The notes: generated by a model not told the origin, from the letters alone. A stretch of 64,000 nt of DNA from Parabacteroides goldsteinii DSM 19448 = WAL 12034 (GCF_000969835.1 NZ_KQ033912.1:503851-567850), one strand, 5' to 3'. Counted from the stretch's first letter, positions 33,931 through 44,417 are shown. Program-made: numbers and translations.

Positions 33931-36900
33931 TTAAAGATTTGACTGTATCGGTGTCATAATGAAAGTAAATTCATAATCACCGTAAGGCAAACGATATTGC
34001 TCCAAAGGCAATGCGCCCCAGCTGTTCACACAGCCCAGTCCCATCTGTACCTTGTCGATACAAAGGTTGGCATAGTCCACTTTCGGGACTAATTCTGAAT
34101 GTCTCTGGTCTTTCTGCACACCGTCGTCCAGTGATTCGATCGAGTAGTTCAATGCAGAAGCAGAGAAAGGAGCCTCGGCAACAAACATCAGACCGTTGCC
34201 ACCTTTGTTTGTCTGTTTCCACCAGCGGATATCCGTTTTTGTACCGGTTTCCTGCGGACGGATATAAGAGTAGAATTGTTCATCCACTGTCTGGCAGAAT
34301 TTACCCAGATCGGTCACATTGTTACGGTCTGAATAGTTTTCCCACGGACCACGACCATAATATTTGATCAATGCCATTTCTTTCGGCATCTGCATCTGCA
34401 TACCGAAACGGAACATATCCGATACTTTAGCCGACTTATCGGCAATCATCTTCTGTGTTACTTTTACGGCACCTTCATTATTAATGGTATAAGAAACGGA
34501 CAACTTAGCCGATACGGCTTCCATTGTATATTCTGCATTTACTACCGCCTGACCGTTTTCCATCTTATTTCTCAAAGAGGTCAGTTTCAGTCCCGGCTTT
34601 TTCCATGCTGCATATCTGTTCTGCAAACCGGCTCCCATATCGTTATCGGTCGGAGCACGCCAGAAGTTTGGAGTCAGCTTGCCGCCTTCATCGATCAAAG
34701 CCTGGCCCTTTACATCATATTTGCAAAGGAAACCGTCATGTTTATTGAACTCGATACGGAAGTTTTCACCTGTAACGATCAGATAGTTGTAATCATTTTC
34801 TGTAATTACCGGGGTTACCGTGGCAACATTTACCTTTTCAACATTTGCCAGTTTCAATTCCGGAGCCTTATACGGGCGGACAACCAACTGGTTTTTAGCA
34901 ACCGTATATCCCGCCGGAAGCATTGTTTCCGCTTTTTTCAGTTTGAAAGCGACATTCAACAGCAATTCCTTGCATTTGCAGATTCCGTCCGTAGTATAGT
35001 TCAACTTTACAGATTTGGTCTGTTGCGGAGCCACTTCCAGATCTTTGACCATGCCTGTCTGAACTACTTCGCCATCAGCCAGCAATTCCCATTCTGCATA
35101 ATAACCGCTCAAATCACGGAAGAAGTTTTCGTTATAAACATTCACGACACCGCTTGCCAGGTCCGAAGGAGTTACCCAGATCGACTGGTAAATATGTCCG
35201 ACCTCATGCATATGAGGATTAGGCTTACGGTCCGGACTGATCAAACCATTGTCCAGGAAGTTATTATCAGATGCATCGTAGCGATTAAAATCGCCACCGT
35301 ATCCATAATATTCCACACCTTCCTTATTTTTCATACGCAATGACTGATCCACAAAGTCCCAGATGAAACCACCCTGATATTTCGGATATTTACGGACAAG
35401 ATCCCAGTATTCTTTGAATCCACCCTGTGAATTACCCATTGCATGCGCATACTCGCACTGGATAAGCGGTTTGTCGACATTACTATTGCAATAGTCTTCG
35501 CATCCTTTATACCCCAGATACATCGGGCAATAGATATCGGTAAATTCATTCTTTCCTGCCTGCTCATACTGAACGGCACGGCTCTTATCTTCATTCTTGA
35601 TCCAGGTGTAACATGCTTCAAAGTTCGGTCCGAAACCGGCTTCATTACCCAATGACCAGAAAATAATAGACGGATGGTTGAAACCACGTTGTACATTACG
35701 CTGGTTACGTTCCATATGTGCTTTTGCATACGCCGGATTCTTAGCCAAGGTTTGTTCGCCATACCCCATACCGTGGGATTCCACATTTGCCTCGGCTACG
35801 ACATAAATACCGTATTCGTCACACAAATCATACCACAGGTTTGCATCCGGATAGTGACAGGTACGAACCGCATTAAGGTTGTATTCCTTCATCACCTTGA
35901 TGTCCTGCAACATACGTTCGCGGGAAACCACATATCCGCCGTCCGGATCCATTTCATGACGGTCTGCTCCCTTAAACAGTACCGGCTGCCCGTTTACCAG
36001 GATCTGGCTGTTTTTCAGTTCTATCTTACGGAAACCGACTTTCACCGGGATAACTTCCAGTTCTTTATTGCCTTCTTTCAGCGTAGCGACCAGGGTATAC
36101 AGGTTAGGCGTTTCAGCCGTCCACTTCAACGGATTGGAAACAGCGATATCCGCAGACACTTTGCCTGAGCCTTTCAGCGTAGTTGTTGCAACGGAATTGC
36201 CTTGTTTATCCAACAATTTTACATCCACAACGCCACTACCTTTCAGGTTAACGCTTACATTTAATGTGGCATCCTTATACTGTGCATCCAGATCTGGAGT
36301 TACGCGGATATCCTGGATATATTTAGGGTTACGGGTGTACAGATAACAATCACGTCCGACACCGCACAGACGCAGAAAATCCTGGTCTTCCAGATACGTA
36401 CCGTCGCACCAGCGGAATGTCTGGAATGCGATCAGGTTCTTGCCTGGTTTCAGGTATTTGGTCAGATTGAATTCCGCTTCGAGTTTGCTGTCTTCGCTAT
36501 ACCCTACATACTGTCCGTTTACCCAAAGATACATATTGGATGTTACCGAACCGAAATGAGCAAATATTTCTTTTCCTTTCCAGTCTGCCGGAATAACGAT
36601 TTCTCTACGGTATGAACCGACATGGTTATTTTCGACCGGCACTTCCGGCGGATTATTCTTGAACTGGTTTCTCCAGGCATATCCCACATTCACATAAATA
36701 GGATCACCGAAACCATTCAATTCCCAGATGCCGGGAACGGGCATATTCGCCCAACCTTTATCATTAAATCCTACCTGATAAAAATCTGTCGGACGGGCAT
36801 CGGCATCCTTCACCCAGTTAAATTTCCAGGTTCCGTTCAAAGTCATAAAATTGACTGACGATTCTTTGCATCCCTTCAACGCCGCATCCTCTGTTTCAAA

Positions 36901-37029
36901 CGCAAAATAGTTGGTATGCATCGGGGCACGGTTAACTTCATTTACGTTCGGATCTTTCCACTCATTTTTTTGAGCAAATGCTGTCACTCCCAGCAAGGAA
37001 CAACAGCAAGCTAACATTTTTAATTTCAT
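33931..37029 (-). CDS. Glycoside hydrolase family 2 beta-galactosidase
   Basis: This 1032-residue enzyme has a signal peptide (about 1-19, ending AFA). The domains are the usual LacZ order: jelly-roll sugar-binding (about 40-235), two immunoglobulin-like domains flanking a TIM barrel, and a C-terminal beta-sandwich (small chain-like, about 760-1030). The acid/base glutamate is Glu463 in WSLGNEAGFG, and the nucleophile is Glu526 in IQCEYAHAMGNS. The region FKGADRHEMDP and RTCHYPD are also typical. It should remove terminal beta-galactose from oligosaccharides in the periplasm. The gene lies 29 bp after a Gfo/Idh/MocA gene on the same strand, so the two may process one sugar. No transporter is adjacent downstream. 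Confidence 0.93.
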   Translation of the reverse strand: MKLKMLACCCSLLGVTAFAQKNEWKDPNVNEVNRAPMHTNYFAFETEDAALKGCKESSVNFMTLNGTWKFNWVKDADARPTDFYQVGFNDKGWANMPVPGIWELNGFGDPIYVNVGYAWRNQFKNNPPEVPVENNHVGSYRREIVIPADWKGKEIFAHFGSVTSNMYLWVNGQYVGYSEDSKLEAEFNLTKYLKPGKNLIAFQTFRWCDGTYLEDQDFLRLCGVGRDCYLYTRNPKYIQDIRVTPDLDAQYKDATLNVSVNLKGSGVVDVKLLDKQGNSVATTTLKGSGKVSADIAVSNPLKWTAETPNLYTLVATLKEGNKELEVIPVKVGFRKIELKNSQILVNGQPVLFKGADRHEMDPDGGYVVSRERMLQDIKVMKEYNLNAVRTCHYPDANLWYDLCDEYGIYVVAEANVESHGMGYGEQTLAKNPAYAKAHMERNQRNVQRGFNHPSIIFWSLGNEAGFGPNFEACYTWIKNEDKSRAVQYEQAGKNEFTDIYCPMYLGYKGCEDYCNSNVDKPLIQCEYAHAMGNSQGGFKEYWDLVRKYPKYQGGFIWDFVDQSLRMKNKEGVEYYGYGGDFNRYDASDNNFLDNGLISPDRKPNPHMHEVGHIYQSIWVTPSDLASGVVNVYNENFFRDLSGYYAEWELLADGEVVQTGMVKDLEVAPQQTKSVKLNYTTDGICKCKELLLNVAFKLKKAETMLPAGYTVAKNQLVVRPYKAPELKLANVEKVNVATVTPVITENDYNYLIVTGENFRIEFNKHDGFLCKYDVKGQALIDEGGKLTPNFWRAPTDNDMGAGLQNRYAAWKKPGLKLTSLRNKMENGQAVVNAEYTMEAVSAKLSVSYTINNEGAVKVTQKMIADKSAKVSDMFRFGMQMQMPKEMALIKYYGRGPWENYSDRNNVTDLGKFCQTVDEQFYSYIRPQETGTKTDIRWWKQTNKGGNGLMFVAEAPFSASALNYSIESLDDGVQKDQRHSELVPKVDYANLCIDKVQMGLGCVNSWGALPLEQYRLPYGDYEFTFIMTPIQSNL

Positions 37030-37058
37030 TCCTATATTGATTTACTAATGTGCGATCA

Positions 37059-38225
37059 TCAATCTACCCACTTCTGCCACTTTACATTTTCATTGTATCC
37101 GGCTTCCACCATCGTTTCAATGAACTGCATGCCTCTTACGCCGTCATAAACAGTCGGGAAGTCCAGACATTCCTCACATGGCTTTTCTCCTTTCTTGATA
37201 CTCATAACAGTATGGGCAAAGTTTCTGTAAATATTGGCAAAAGCTTCGATGAAACCTTCCGGATGACCACCCGGAGTGCGGGTATTCATTTTGGCCATAT
37301 CACCGATAAAACCGTTATTTCCCATACGGATCACTTCTGTCGGTTTATTCGACCATTTAGCATATAAAGTATTCGGTTCCTGCTGCTGCCATTCCAGACC
37401 GCCCTTATCTCCGTAAATACGGATCCGGATATTGTTTTCTTCTCCGACAGCGACCTGCGATGCGGTTAAAGTTCCGACCACACCGTTCTCATAACGAAGG
37501 AATGCTGCGCCATCATCATCGATCGGACGTCCGGGCACAAAAGCATTCAGGTCGGCACAAACTTCCAGCACCTTCAAACCGGTTATATATTCACTCAGAT
37601 GCCAGGCATGCGTACCGATATCTCCGATACAACCGGCTTTTCCGGAGCGTTTCGGGTCTGTACGCCATCCGGCGTTATTTCCACCCTGTAGTTCGATCCG
37701 ATCGGAAAGCCATCCCTGGAGATATTCCACATAAACACGGCGGAGCGTTCCCAGTTCACCTCTGGCGATACGTTCTTTGGCTTCTTTTACTGCCGGATAG
37801 GCAGAATATACATGGGTCAGAGCCAGGATCAGTCCTGTTTCTTCCACTTTCTTCTGAAGTTGTTTAGCTTCTTCCAGCGAGAAGGTCATCGGTTTATCCA
37901 CTACAACATGGAATCCTCTTTCCAAAGCCATCATAGCCGGTTCAAAATGCCAGCGGTTAGGTGTCACGATAGTCACAAAATCCATCCGTTCACCTTCCGG
38001 CAACGTCATTTCATGCTCGAACATTTCCTGATAAGTACTGTAAATGCGATCTTCCGGCAAGTAATAAGACAGACCGGAACTCTTAGAAATTTCAGGGTCT
38101 ACGCTGAAACATCCGCATACCAGTTCGATCTGATTGTCCATAAAAGCCGCACGACGATGGATTGCACCGATAAAGGCGTCACTTCCACCGCCTACCATGC
38201 CCATTCTTAATTTTCTGTTTTTCAT
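37059..38225 (-). CDS. Gfo/Idh/MocA-family oxidoreductase (cytoplasmic)
   Basis: The protein has 388 residues and no signal peptide. It begins with the Rossmann fold (LRMGMVGGGSDAFIGAIHRR), followed by the lysine motif VVVDKPMTFSLEEAK (around residue 105) and the second active-site block CIGDIGTHAWHLSEYITGLK with the conserved Asp and His. The C-terminal alpha/beta domain (about 140-370) binds substrate. It is not closely similar to the exported dehydrogenase at 30753 and probably oxidises a free sugar or sugar acid. It is the first gene of a unit with the GH2 enzyme, with a fair promoter at 38261-38293. Confidence 0.9.
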   Translation of the reverse strand: MKNRKLRMGMVGGGSDAFIGAIHRRAAFMDNQIELVCGCFSVDPEISKSSGLSYYLPEDRIYSTYQEMFEHEMTLPEGERMDFVTIVTPNRWHFEPAMMALERGFHVVVDKPMTFSLEEAKQLQKKVEETGLILALTHVYSAYPAVKEAKERIARGELGTLRRVYVEYLQGWLSDRIELQGGNNAGWRTDPKRSGKAGCIGDIGTHAWHLSEYITGLKVLEVCADLNAFVPGRPIDDDGAAFLRYENGVVGTLTASQVAVGEENNIRIRIYGDKGGLEWQQQEPNTLYAKWSNKPTEVIRMGNNGFIGDMAKMNTRTPGGHPEGFIEAFANIYRNFAHTVMSIKKGEKPCEECLDFPTVYDGVRGMQFIETMVEAGYNENVKWQKWVD

Positions 38226-38260
38226 GATAATACTATTTTTACAATTACGAATTGAGACCC

Positions 38261-38293
38261 TAAAGATAGGATTTATTTCGTTATATAGACAAA
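38261..38293 (-). promoter_or_regulatory. Probable promoter of the Gfo/Idh/MocA-GH2 unit
   Basis: On the minus strand TTTG (38293-38290), 21 bp, then TATCTTTA (38268-38261). The last base of the -7 element deviates. It lies 36 bp before the start codon. Confidence 0.5.
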
Positions 38294-38337
38294 TGATAAA
38301 TCCGATTTAATGCAAATCGCTCAACAAAAGGCTGAAT

Positions 38338-38375
38338 AAAGTACCGTCTATACTCTAATACAAAGACGGTACTTT
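38338..38375 (-). terminator. Terminator of the third SusC/SusD operon
   Basis: A perfect 12-bp stem, AAAGTACCGTCT with its complement at 38364-38375, and a 14-nt loop lie 25 bp after the SusD stop codon. Confidence 0.8.
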
Positions 38376-38399
38376 ATAAAAAAAGAACTAGTAACTTAT

Positions 38400-40274
38400 T
38401 TAATTTTCATAACCTGGATTTTGAATTAAATTTGGATTACTGTTTTTCTCATCACGCATTATAGGTAAAAAATAGCATTTGTCAACAAACTGACGCCCTT
38501 CATTATTCAGGTCTATAACTTTATAATGCATATTCCAGATATCCGGATCCGCAGTATACTTGTATTGAACACCAGCTCCTGACTTCAATGTAGCAGTAAC
38601 ACGAATACCTTTCAAACTATTTAAACCCGGAAGATCAGGGGCAGTCATCCAACGGCGGACATCCCAATAGCGAATTTCTTCAAAAGAAAATTCCAGACGA
38701 CGCTCATTCTGATAAATTTTCCGCAATTCATCTTTATTATTGGTTGTAACAGCCGGTAAATTCACATGTTCACGATATTCATTCAGATACTTTTTCGCCT
38801 CGTCCAATTCACCCAACTCAATGCAAGCTTCAATATAGCAGAAATAAACCTCTGACAAACGAATGAACGGAAAAACCGCATTGATCTTGTTACGGTGATC
38901 CCCATCGGCAGGATTGATATATTTCTTTAAATAATAACCAGTGTATGTAGCATTCCAATTTTCCCCACCGCCACTACGGCTATCCATTCCTGCATAAAAT
39001 TTAGAATCATCAGTTACAGACGGATCCAACTGATAATAACCAGTCTGTATTTTTCCGGTCGGTTCAATAGAAGCATAATCATCGGGTCTCTGTATCCATT
39101 GCATGCCATCATACATGATGGTTGCATAAAAGCGGGGTTCGCGATTACCATATGGATTGTTTGCATGTTGAGAATTATTCCAATCAAATTTGCTCCCGTC
39201 CTCCATTGCAAATGCATCTACCAAATCTTGAACAGGAGTATTTCCTCCCCATCCATGATAACCGGAAGGGCCATTAAATATCGGCATCTTAGTACCACTT
39301 TCGTCTTTTGTATCGATAAAATAGCGAGAAAAAATATGATCTGCACTTTCTGCCAAAAAGAAACGCCAGATAGCCTGAGCTTTTTCTTCCGTAGAAAGTC
39401 CTGTACCTCCATAGGTCGGAATAGCATGTCCCATCGGATTATCCAACAAATCTTTTGCTGCGACTTTAACGGCTTGCCAACGCTCCGTTCGTGACCCTTG
39501 CGTGTAAAACAACAATTCCGAATTTTTATAAGAAGCAAGCAGAGACGATTTTGCCGAAGCTGTAGCCTGGTCATGCAAATCACTGGCAGCATCCGTCAAC
39601 ACACGAACTTTCAAAGCCTTAACAGCAGCCAATGTAGCCCTGCCCTTCTGCGTATTATCAAACGTATGATCCTTTAAACACTCCGCAGCTTTGTCAATAT
39701 CATCCAGAACCTGCCCGATACAATCCGTATAAGAAGAACGGGATAATAAAAACGACTCCGGATCGTCAGTCAGCTGGGTTACCTTTAACTGAATAGGAAC
39801 ACCGCCAAATCCACGTGTTAAACGATGCAGGAAATAGGCTCTCAAAAAATAAGCCTCCCCCTTCAACTGCTTTTTTGCATCGTCAGCAAATGTTGCGTCA
39901 TCCACATGTTCGATAAAATCATTGCAGGAACGGATATTCAGGTATAAACGTTGCCATTGATGCCCACTCTGAGTCTTTGAAAACCAGCCTAAATTCACAT
40001 CAGTCACAGCACCAGCGTTTGTCTCAACAAATTCCCTCCCATGTGTAAACATCGCCTCGTCGCAAGCCGAAGCCTGTAGTTCTTCCGTAAAACCGGCATC
40101 CTGAAATGCAAAATAAATATCATACATATAAGCTTCTGCCAGACTCTTTTCTTTCCATATATCATCTGCCATGATTTCTGTCTGTGATTTTGTATCCAGA
40201 AAATCCGTACTGCAAGACACAGTAAGCAAAGCTACAGATAAAAGACATAATATATTCGCTTTTTTCATGTTCAT
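38400..40274 (-). CDS. SusD/RagB-like nutrient-binding lipoprotein
   Basis: The product has 624 residues; an alternative start two codons later (40268) is equally good. The signal peptide ends in a lipobox with Cys21 (LLTVSC), followed by STDFLDTKSQTE as in SusD proteins. Conserved features include LKGEAYFLRAYFLHRLTRGF, IRLSEVYFCYIEACIELG and RRLEFSFEEIRYWDVRRWM. It lies 7 bp downstream of the SusC gene and closes the operon at a strong terminator. No degradative enzyme is attached to this pair, so the substrate may be handled by enzymes elsewhere, possibly the neighbouring GH2 unit. Confidence 0.93.
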   Translation of the reverse strand: MNMKKANILCLLSVALLTVSCSTDFLDTKSQTEIMADDIWKEKSLAEAYMYDIYFAFQDAGFTEELQASACDEAMFTHGREFVETNAGAVTDVNLGWFSKTQSGHQWQRLYLNIRSCNDFIEHVDDATFADDAKKQLKGEAYFLRAYFLHRLTRGFGGVPIQLKVTQLTDDPESFLLSRSSYTDCIGQVLDDIDKAAECLKDHTFDNTQKGRATLAAVKALKVRVLTDAASDLHDQATASAKSSLLASYKNSELLFYTQGSRTERWQAVKVAAKDLLDNPMGHAIPTYGGTGLSTEEKAQAIWRFFLAESADHIFSRYFIDTKDESGTKMPIFNGPSGYHGWGGNTPVQDLVDAFAMEDGSKFDWNNSQHANNPYGNREPRFYATIMYDGMQWIQRPDDYASIEPTGKIQTGYYQLDPSVTDDSKFYAGMDSRSGGGENWNATYTGYYLKKYINPADGDHRNKINAVFPFIRLSEVYFCYIEACIELGELDEAKKYLNEYREHVNLPAVTTNNKDELRKIYQNERRLEFSFEEIRYWDVRRWMTAPDLPGLNSLKGIRVTATLKSGAGVQYKYTADPDIWNMHYKVIDLNNEGRQFVDKCYFLPIMRDEKNSNPNLIQNPGYEN

Positions 40275-40281
40275 ATCAAGT

Positions 40282-43200
40282 TTAGAATGTTACAGTAAAA
40301 CCTACATTAATAATTTTTGACTGAGGATAGTTTGTCGCATTGGAACTTGTACTTTCCGGGTCAATATCTTTACTTGGCGAGAAAGTCAGCAAGTTTACCC
40401 CACTCACATACAAACGGGCATACGAGATAAACTTTGTTTGCAGCAACCATGCTTTGGGGATACTCCATCCTACTTCAAGATTTTTCAAACGGATATAATT
40501 CGTATTGACCATCCAGTAAGTGTTGTTACCGGCCGCCGTTCCATCCCAATAATACTGACTGCGTTCGTTTACACGCGGATATTTGTCAGATGGATTATCA
40601 ATAGACCAATGCTTGTCATAAACTGTTTTCGGATAATTACCAATATCACCGGCTTCCCAGTAAACTTTAGTCCATGAATCAGCCGCACCTTGAAATAAGA
40701 TATTCATGTCAAAGTTTTTCCATTGCAAATATCCTGTAATGCCATATGTCCATTTCGGTTCATTGGTACGGTCCGAACGATAACGGTCATCCGGGGTTAT
40801 TTTACCATCCCCATCGAGATCCTTAAATTTCATATCACCCGGTTTTAAGTCCGCATCCTTTGTTATACCGTCATAATTTGGACGATTAGCTATATCGTTG
40901 ATTTCATCCCAATCCTTAAATACACCGTCATACTCGTAATACAAAGAAGTATTCATCGGATGACCTGTCGACTTTTGCCACTCAGGAGCACCCGGAGCTT
41001 CATCCCAGAACTTAATGGTATTTTTTGCATAGCCTCCGGTTGCAGATATACTATAGCGCCAATCTTTACCGATATTGTCATTCCATTCAATCTTAAAATC
41101 AAAACCGGTATTATTAACCTTACCTATATTTTCAGCAGGCAATGTTAAGCCGGAAGTTGTAGGAATAGATGCATTTCTACGCCATAAAATATTTGAACGT
41201 TTATTATAAAAATAATCTGCCTCTAAATATAAGCGATTATCGAATGTCCGGGCTTCAATACCAACATTGAAGTTATTAGCACGTTCCCACGAAATAGCAG
41301 GATTCGGAAAACGACTGATGCGCAATCCCTTTTCATCCGCATTATCAATAATATATCCCCATTCATAATAATAGGTAGGTGCAAATTGGTATTCCCTTAA
41401 TTTATCATCATAATAAACCTGGTCGTTCCCCATCTGCCCCCAGGATGCACGTAACTTAAAGTAATTAATAAAAGAGAGATTTTCTTTCCAAAAGTCCTCT
41501 TCCGAAATACGGTATCCAAGCAAAACACCGGGGAAAAAGCCAAAACGCTCGCCTGCTGCGAACATATAAGAACCATCATAACGCCATACAAATTCAGCCA
41601 GATATTTCTCTTTATAGTTATAAGCAAAACGTCCGAAATAATTCATACGGGCACGTTCCCAGTTATCTCCGTCACTCTTGGCATTTTTCTCTTTATCACC
41701 ACCTGCATTAAAATGATGAAGAGCCGTAGAAAGGAAATACCTCCGGTATCCGTTAAACGATTCAGCATCAGACCAGTCGCGTTCCATACCAATCAAAAAA
41801 TCGACTCCATGATCTCCGAAAACCCGATTATATGTCATAATACCGCTTAAGACTGTATTTGTCTGGTCTGTAGACTCCATAGACAAGTCCGGATCCTCAT
41901 GGTTCGGGTAACTCAACATCGGCGTTAATTTAGGTGTTGTGCCATCTGATTCATAACTCACTTTATCCCAATCATATAAAGTCCATGGCTGAAACCATGT
42001 TTTACTTTGCTTTAAGTATTTATCATAAGAGACGGAAGCTACAAGTTTCAAGCCTTCAATCCAGGGCTGGGTAATTTCTACATTAGCATTAGTTTGTATA
42101 TAGTAACGCTTATCATGCGTATAACCGGTTTCATCTGTACAGGCAACAACCGGATTACGCCCATATTCCTGTGCCGGTCCGGGAAGTCCGTTAGGCCAGT
42201 AAGCCTGGTCAGTTGGACGGCCTCTGGATGTGAACCATAACAAATCACCTGCTCCCTGACTTGGGAAATTACGGTTTTCCTGACGTCCCATTAATTGAGT
42301 TCCCACTTTAATAAACTCATTGAGTTGTGCATCAACATTCATACGCAGGTTGAACTGTTTGTAGTTGTTCGCTGATTTATGATAAAGCCCGTCTGTATAT
42401 TTATGTCCGAAGTTTACAAAGTATTGATATTTATCAGAACCACCTTCCAGCGATGCATTGTGAATTCGCTGTGGAGACCAATCTTTAAAGGTTGCCGCAT
42501 ACCAATCCGTATTCGGATATCTCCAAGGATCAGAACCATCACGATATTTCTGAATTTCTTCCTGAGTTGCAAACAAAGTATAATCTCCCATACCGACACC
42601 ATTATTCTTAGCCGGATTTTTCATGGCTTTATTCATATACAATTCATTCATCAACTCTGCATATTGAGGAGCTTCACACATTTCCGGTAGATTGGTAGGC
42701 TTAGACCATCCTTGGTTAAAAGAATAAGAAAACACCGGTTTCTTACCCGCACGTCCTTTTTTAGTAGTTATCAAGATTACACCATTGGCTGCACGTGCCC
42801 CATAGATAGCCGCAGACGCATCTTTCAGTACAGACATCGTTTCAATCTCGTTTGGGTCAAGACGCTCCAAACCACCAGTTCTCGCCGCTACTCCGTCAAT
42901 GACAATCAACGGATCATTATTTCCTAATGTATTTGAACCGCGAATACGAATTGTTGCTCCATCGTAACCCGGTTCACCGGAACGCTGAAATGTTACCACT
43001 CCCGACATTTTACCAGCTATGGCATTTGATAGATTCGCTACTGGTGTTTTTATTAAATCATCCCCCTTCAATGTGGAGACAGCACCTGTAACAGTTTCTT
43101 TTTTCTGAACTCCATATCCGACAACCACAACCTCATCTATATTTTGAGTATCTTCCTGCATCGTAATATTGATCGATAACTGATTACCTACCGCAATCTC

Positions 43201-43488
43201 CTGCGAACGATATCCAATATAAGAAAAGAGAAGCGTAGCATTGGCCGGTACTTCCAGTTGATATCTACCCTCCATATCGGTAATTATACCGATTGTCATT
43301 CCTTTTACTGAAACATTTACACCAATAAGAGGATCCCCCGAAGCATCAACAACCGTTCCTCTGACATTTTTCTGCTGTGCAAATACATTTGTCGTACAAA
43401 AAATTAAAAGCAATAAGGTTAACATTCTGAATAAATTGCTTTTAACACGACATCCTTTTAAATGTATGTCTAAAAAAGATTCTTTCAT
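40282..43488 (-). CDS. SusC/RagA-like TonB-dependent outer-membrane receptor
   Basis: This 1068-residue protein has a signal peptide (about 1-38), a carboxypeptidase-regulatory-like domain (about 40-115), the TonB-box-like IDEVVVVGYG (117-126), a plug ending LKDASAAIYGARAANGVILI, and a barrel whose last strand is IINVGFTVTF. It has no STN domain, so control is not by a FecR/sigma pair. The nearest regulator-like gene is the divergent XRE protein at 43984. A perfect palindrome (43531-43548) is present 43 bp upstream of the start. It pairs with the SusD gene 7 bp downstream. Confidence 0.93.
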   Translation of the reverse strand: MKESFLDIHLKGCRVKSNLFRMLTLLLLIFCTTNVFAQQKNVRGTVVDASGDPLIGVNVSVKGMTIGIITDMEGRYQLEVPANATLLFSYIGYRSQEIAVGNQLSINITMQEDTQNIDEVVVVGYGVQKKETVTGAVSTLKGDDLIKTPVANLSNAIAGKMSGVVTFQRSGEPGYDGATIRIRGSNTLGNNDPLIVIDGVAARTGGLERLDPNEIETMSVLKDASAAIYGARAANGVILITTKKGRAGKKPVFSYSFNQGWSKPTNLPEMCEAPQYAELMNELYMNKAMKNPAKNNGVGMGDYTLFATQEEIQKYRDGSDPWRYPNTDWYAATFKDWSPQRIHNASLEGGSDKYQYFVNFGHKYTDGLYHKSANNYKQFNLRMNVDAQLNEFIKVGTQLMGRQENRNFPSQGAGDLLWFTSRGRPTDQAYWPNGLPGPAQEYGRNPVVACTDETGYTHDKRYYIQTNANVEITQPWIEGLKLVASVSYDKYLKQSKTWFQPWTLYDWDKVSYESDGTTPKLTPMLSYPNHEDPDLSMESTDQTNTVLSGIMTYNRVFGDHGVDFLIGMERDWSDAESFNGYRRYFLSTALHHFNAGGDKEKNAKSDGDNWERARMNYFGRFAYNYKEKYLAEFVWRYDGSYMFAAGERFGFFPGVLLGYRISEEDFWKENLSFINYFKLRASWGQMGNDQVYYDDKLREYQFAPTYYYEWGYIIDNADEKGLRISRFPNPAISWERANNFNVGIEARTFDNRLYLEADYFYNKRSNILWRRNASIPTTSGLTLPAENIGKVNNTGFDFKIEWNDNIGKDWRYSISATGGYAKNTIKFWDEAPGAPEWQKSTGHPMNTSLYYEYDGVFKDWDEINDIANRPNYDGITKDADLKPGDMKFKDLDGDGKITPDDRYRSDRTNEPKWTYGITGYLQWKNFDMNILFQGAADSWTKVYWEAGDIGNYPKTVYDKHWSIDNPSDKYPRVNERSQYYWDGTAAGNNTYWMVNTNYIRLKNLEVGWSIPKAWLLQTKFISYARLYVSGVNLLTFSPSKDIDPESTSSNATNYPQSKIINVGFTVTF

Positions 43489-43983
43489 TTCCTTCTGTTA
43501 TTAAATGAATATAAGGTTAAAAAACACAATGGATATGACTACATATCCGAATAGAAAACATTGGAATTAAAAATTCATAATCATAGGCAAGCAATATTAA
43601 AATGAATACTAGTGAATTATATAAACTTAAATTTTATCTTCTCCATTACTTAACAAAGTGCAATCTTTATTACAGAGAAACAACTGGCATATATCTTGAG
43701 AACCGTATTACTAAGGAAAACAGTCCCCTTCATACACATACCGGACACCTCATTTACCAAACAAGCATAACCTTCTATACATCAACACAATCTTCAGACA
43801 AATTAGGTTAACTATTAGACTTAATAGCAAAATGTTTCAAAATGGGAACACAAGATCTATTAAGAGAATTAAGAAAATCACAGCAGCAAAGATATTACAT
43901 TTTGTTATATTAGCAAACATAAGTGCAATTTTTTATTACAAATATCATTTATTTATTCAAACCACAAACACTAAATTGCTTAC
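43489..43983. other. 495-bp intergenic region between SusC and XRE genes
   Basis: This A/T-rich region contains the palindrome at 43531-43548 and a weak -7-like TATATTAG near 43908, upstream of the XRE gene. A 69-codon open frame at 43602-43811 has no recognisable features and is not called. I see nothing else here. Confidence 0.5.
43531..43548. promoter_or_regulatory. Palindrome in the SusC upstream region
   Basis: GGATATG-ACTA-CATATCC is a perfect 7-bp inverted repeat with a 4-bp centre, about 43 bp before the SusC start. It is operator-like; no regulator is assigned. Confidence 0.45.
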
Positions 43984-44319
43984 ATGAACGATATACTAAG
44001 GAATATAGATGCAATTCGCAGAAACAAAGGATATTCGCAAGAATACTTAGCTAGTCAGATCGGCTTAAAACAAGCCGGGTTAAGTCTTATTATGTCAGGA
44101 GAGCGGGAACTTAAATACAACACATTATTACAAATTGCAAATGCCCTGCAAGAATCAGTAATAAACATTATTGCATATCCGGATAAATATGTTCTGAGCA
44201 AGGAAAGTAATATATCAACAGAAACAGTATTACAAATCAAGCTGGACAACGATAAAAAAGAGCAGGTGCTAAAAATCGTTTTCGGAGATGAAGCAGCAGA
44301 ATTGCTAAAAGGAAAGTGA
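43984..44319 (+). CDS. XRE-family helix-turn-helix regulator
   Basis: The protein has 111 residues. The Cro/CI-type helix-turn-helix occupies residues 1-60 (IRRNKGYSQEYLASQIGLKQ, then AGLSLIMSGERELKYNTLLQ and IANALQESV). The tail (LQIKLDNDKKEQVLKIVFGD) is an amphipathic helix-rich region that could dimerise. It is transcribed divergently from the SusC/SusD operon across 495 bp and ends at a terminator shared with the CCA gene. A role in regulating the neighbouring operon is possible but not shown. The frame is A/T-rich and there is no sign of a toxin partner. Confidence 0.85.
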   Translation: MNDILRNIDAIRRNKGYSQEYLASQIGLKQAGLSLIMSGERELKYNTLLQIANALQESVINIIAYPDKYVLSKESNISTETVLQIKLDNDKKEQVLKIVFGDEAAELLKGK

Positions 44320-44342
44320 TATTTTTATCTATTGAAAAGATC

Positions 44343-44375
44343 AGATCCGGTTTATTGAATATAAAAACCGGATCT
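44343..44375. terminator. Bidirectional terminator between XRE and CCA-adding genes
   Basis: AGATCCGGTTT (44343-44353) pairs perfectly with 44365-44375 around an 11-nt loop in an A/T-rich context. It serves the convergent genes ending at 44319 and 44418. Confidence 0.8.
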
Positions 44376-44417
44376 AATTAATTATATTTACTCTGTAACT
44401 ATTTATACTTAAAGGAA

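Noticed and set aside
43602..43811. 69-codon open frame in the SusC/XRE gap
   Set aside because: It has no recognisable motif, signal peptide or promoter, and its composition is like non-coding A/T-rich DNA.
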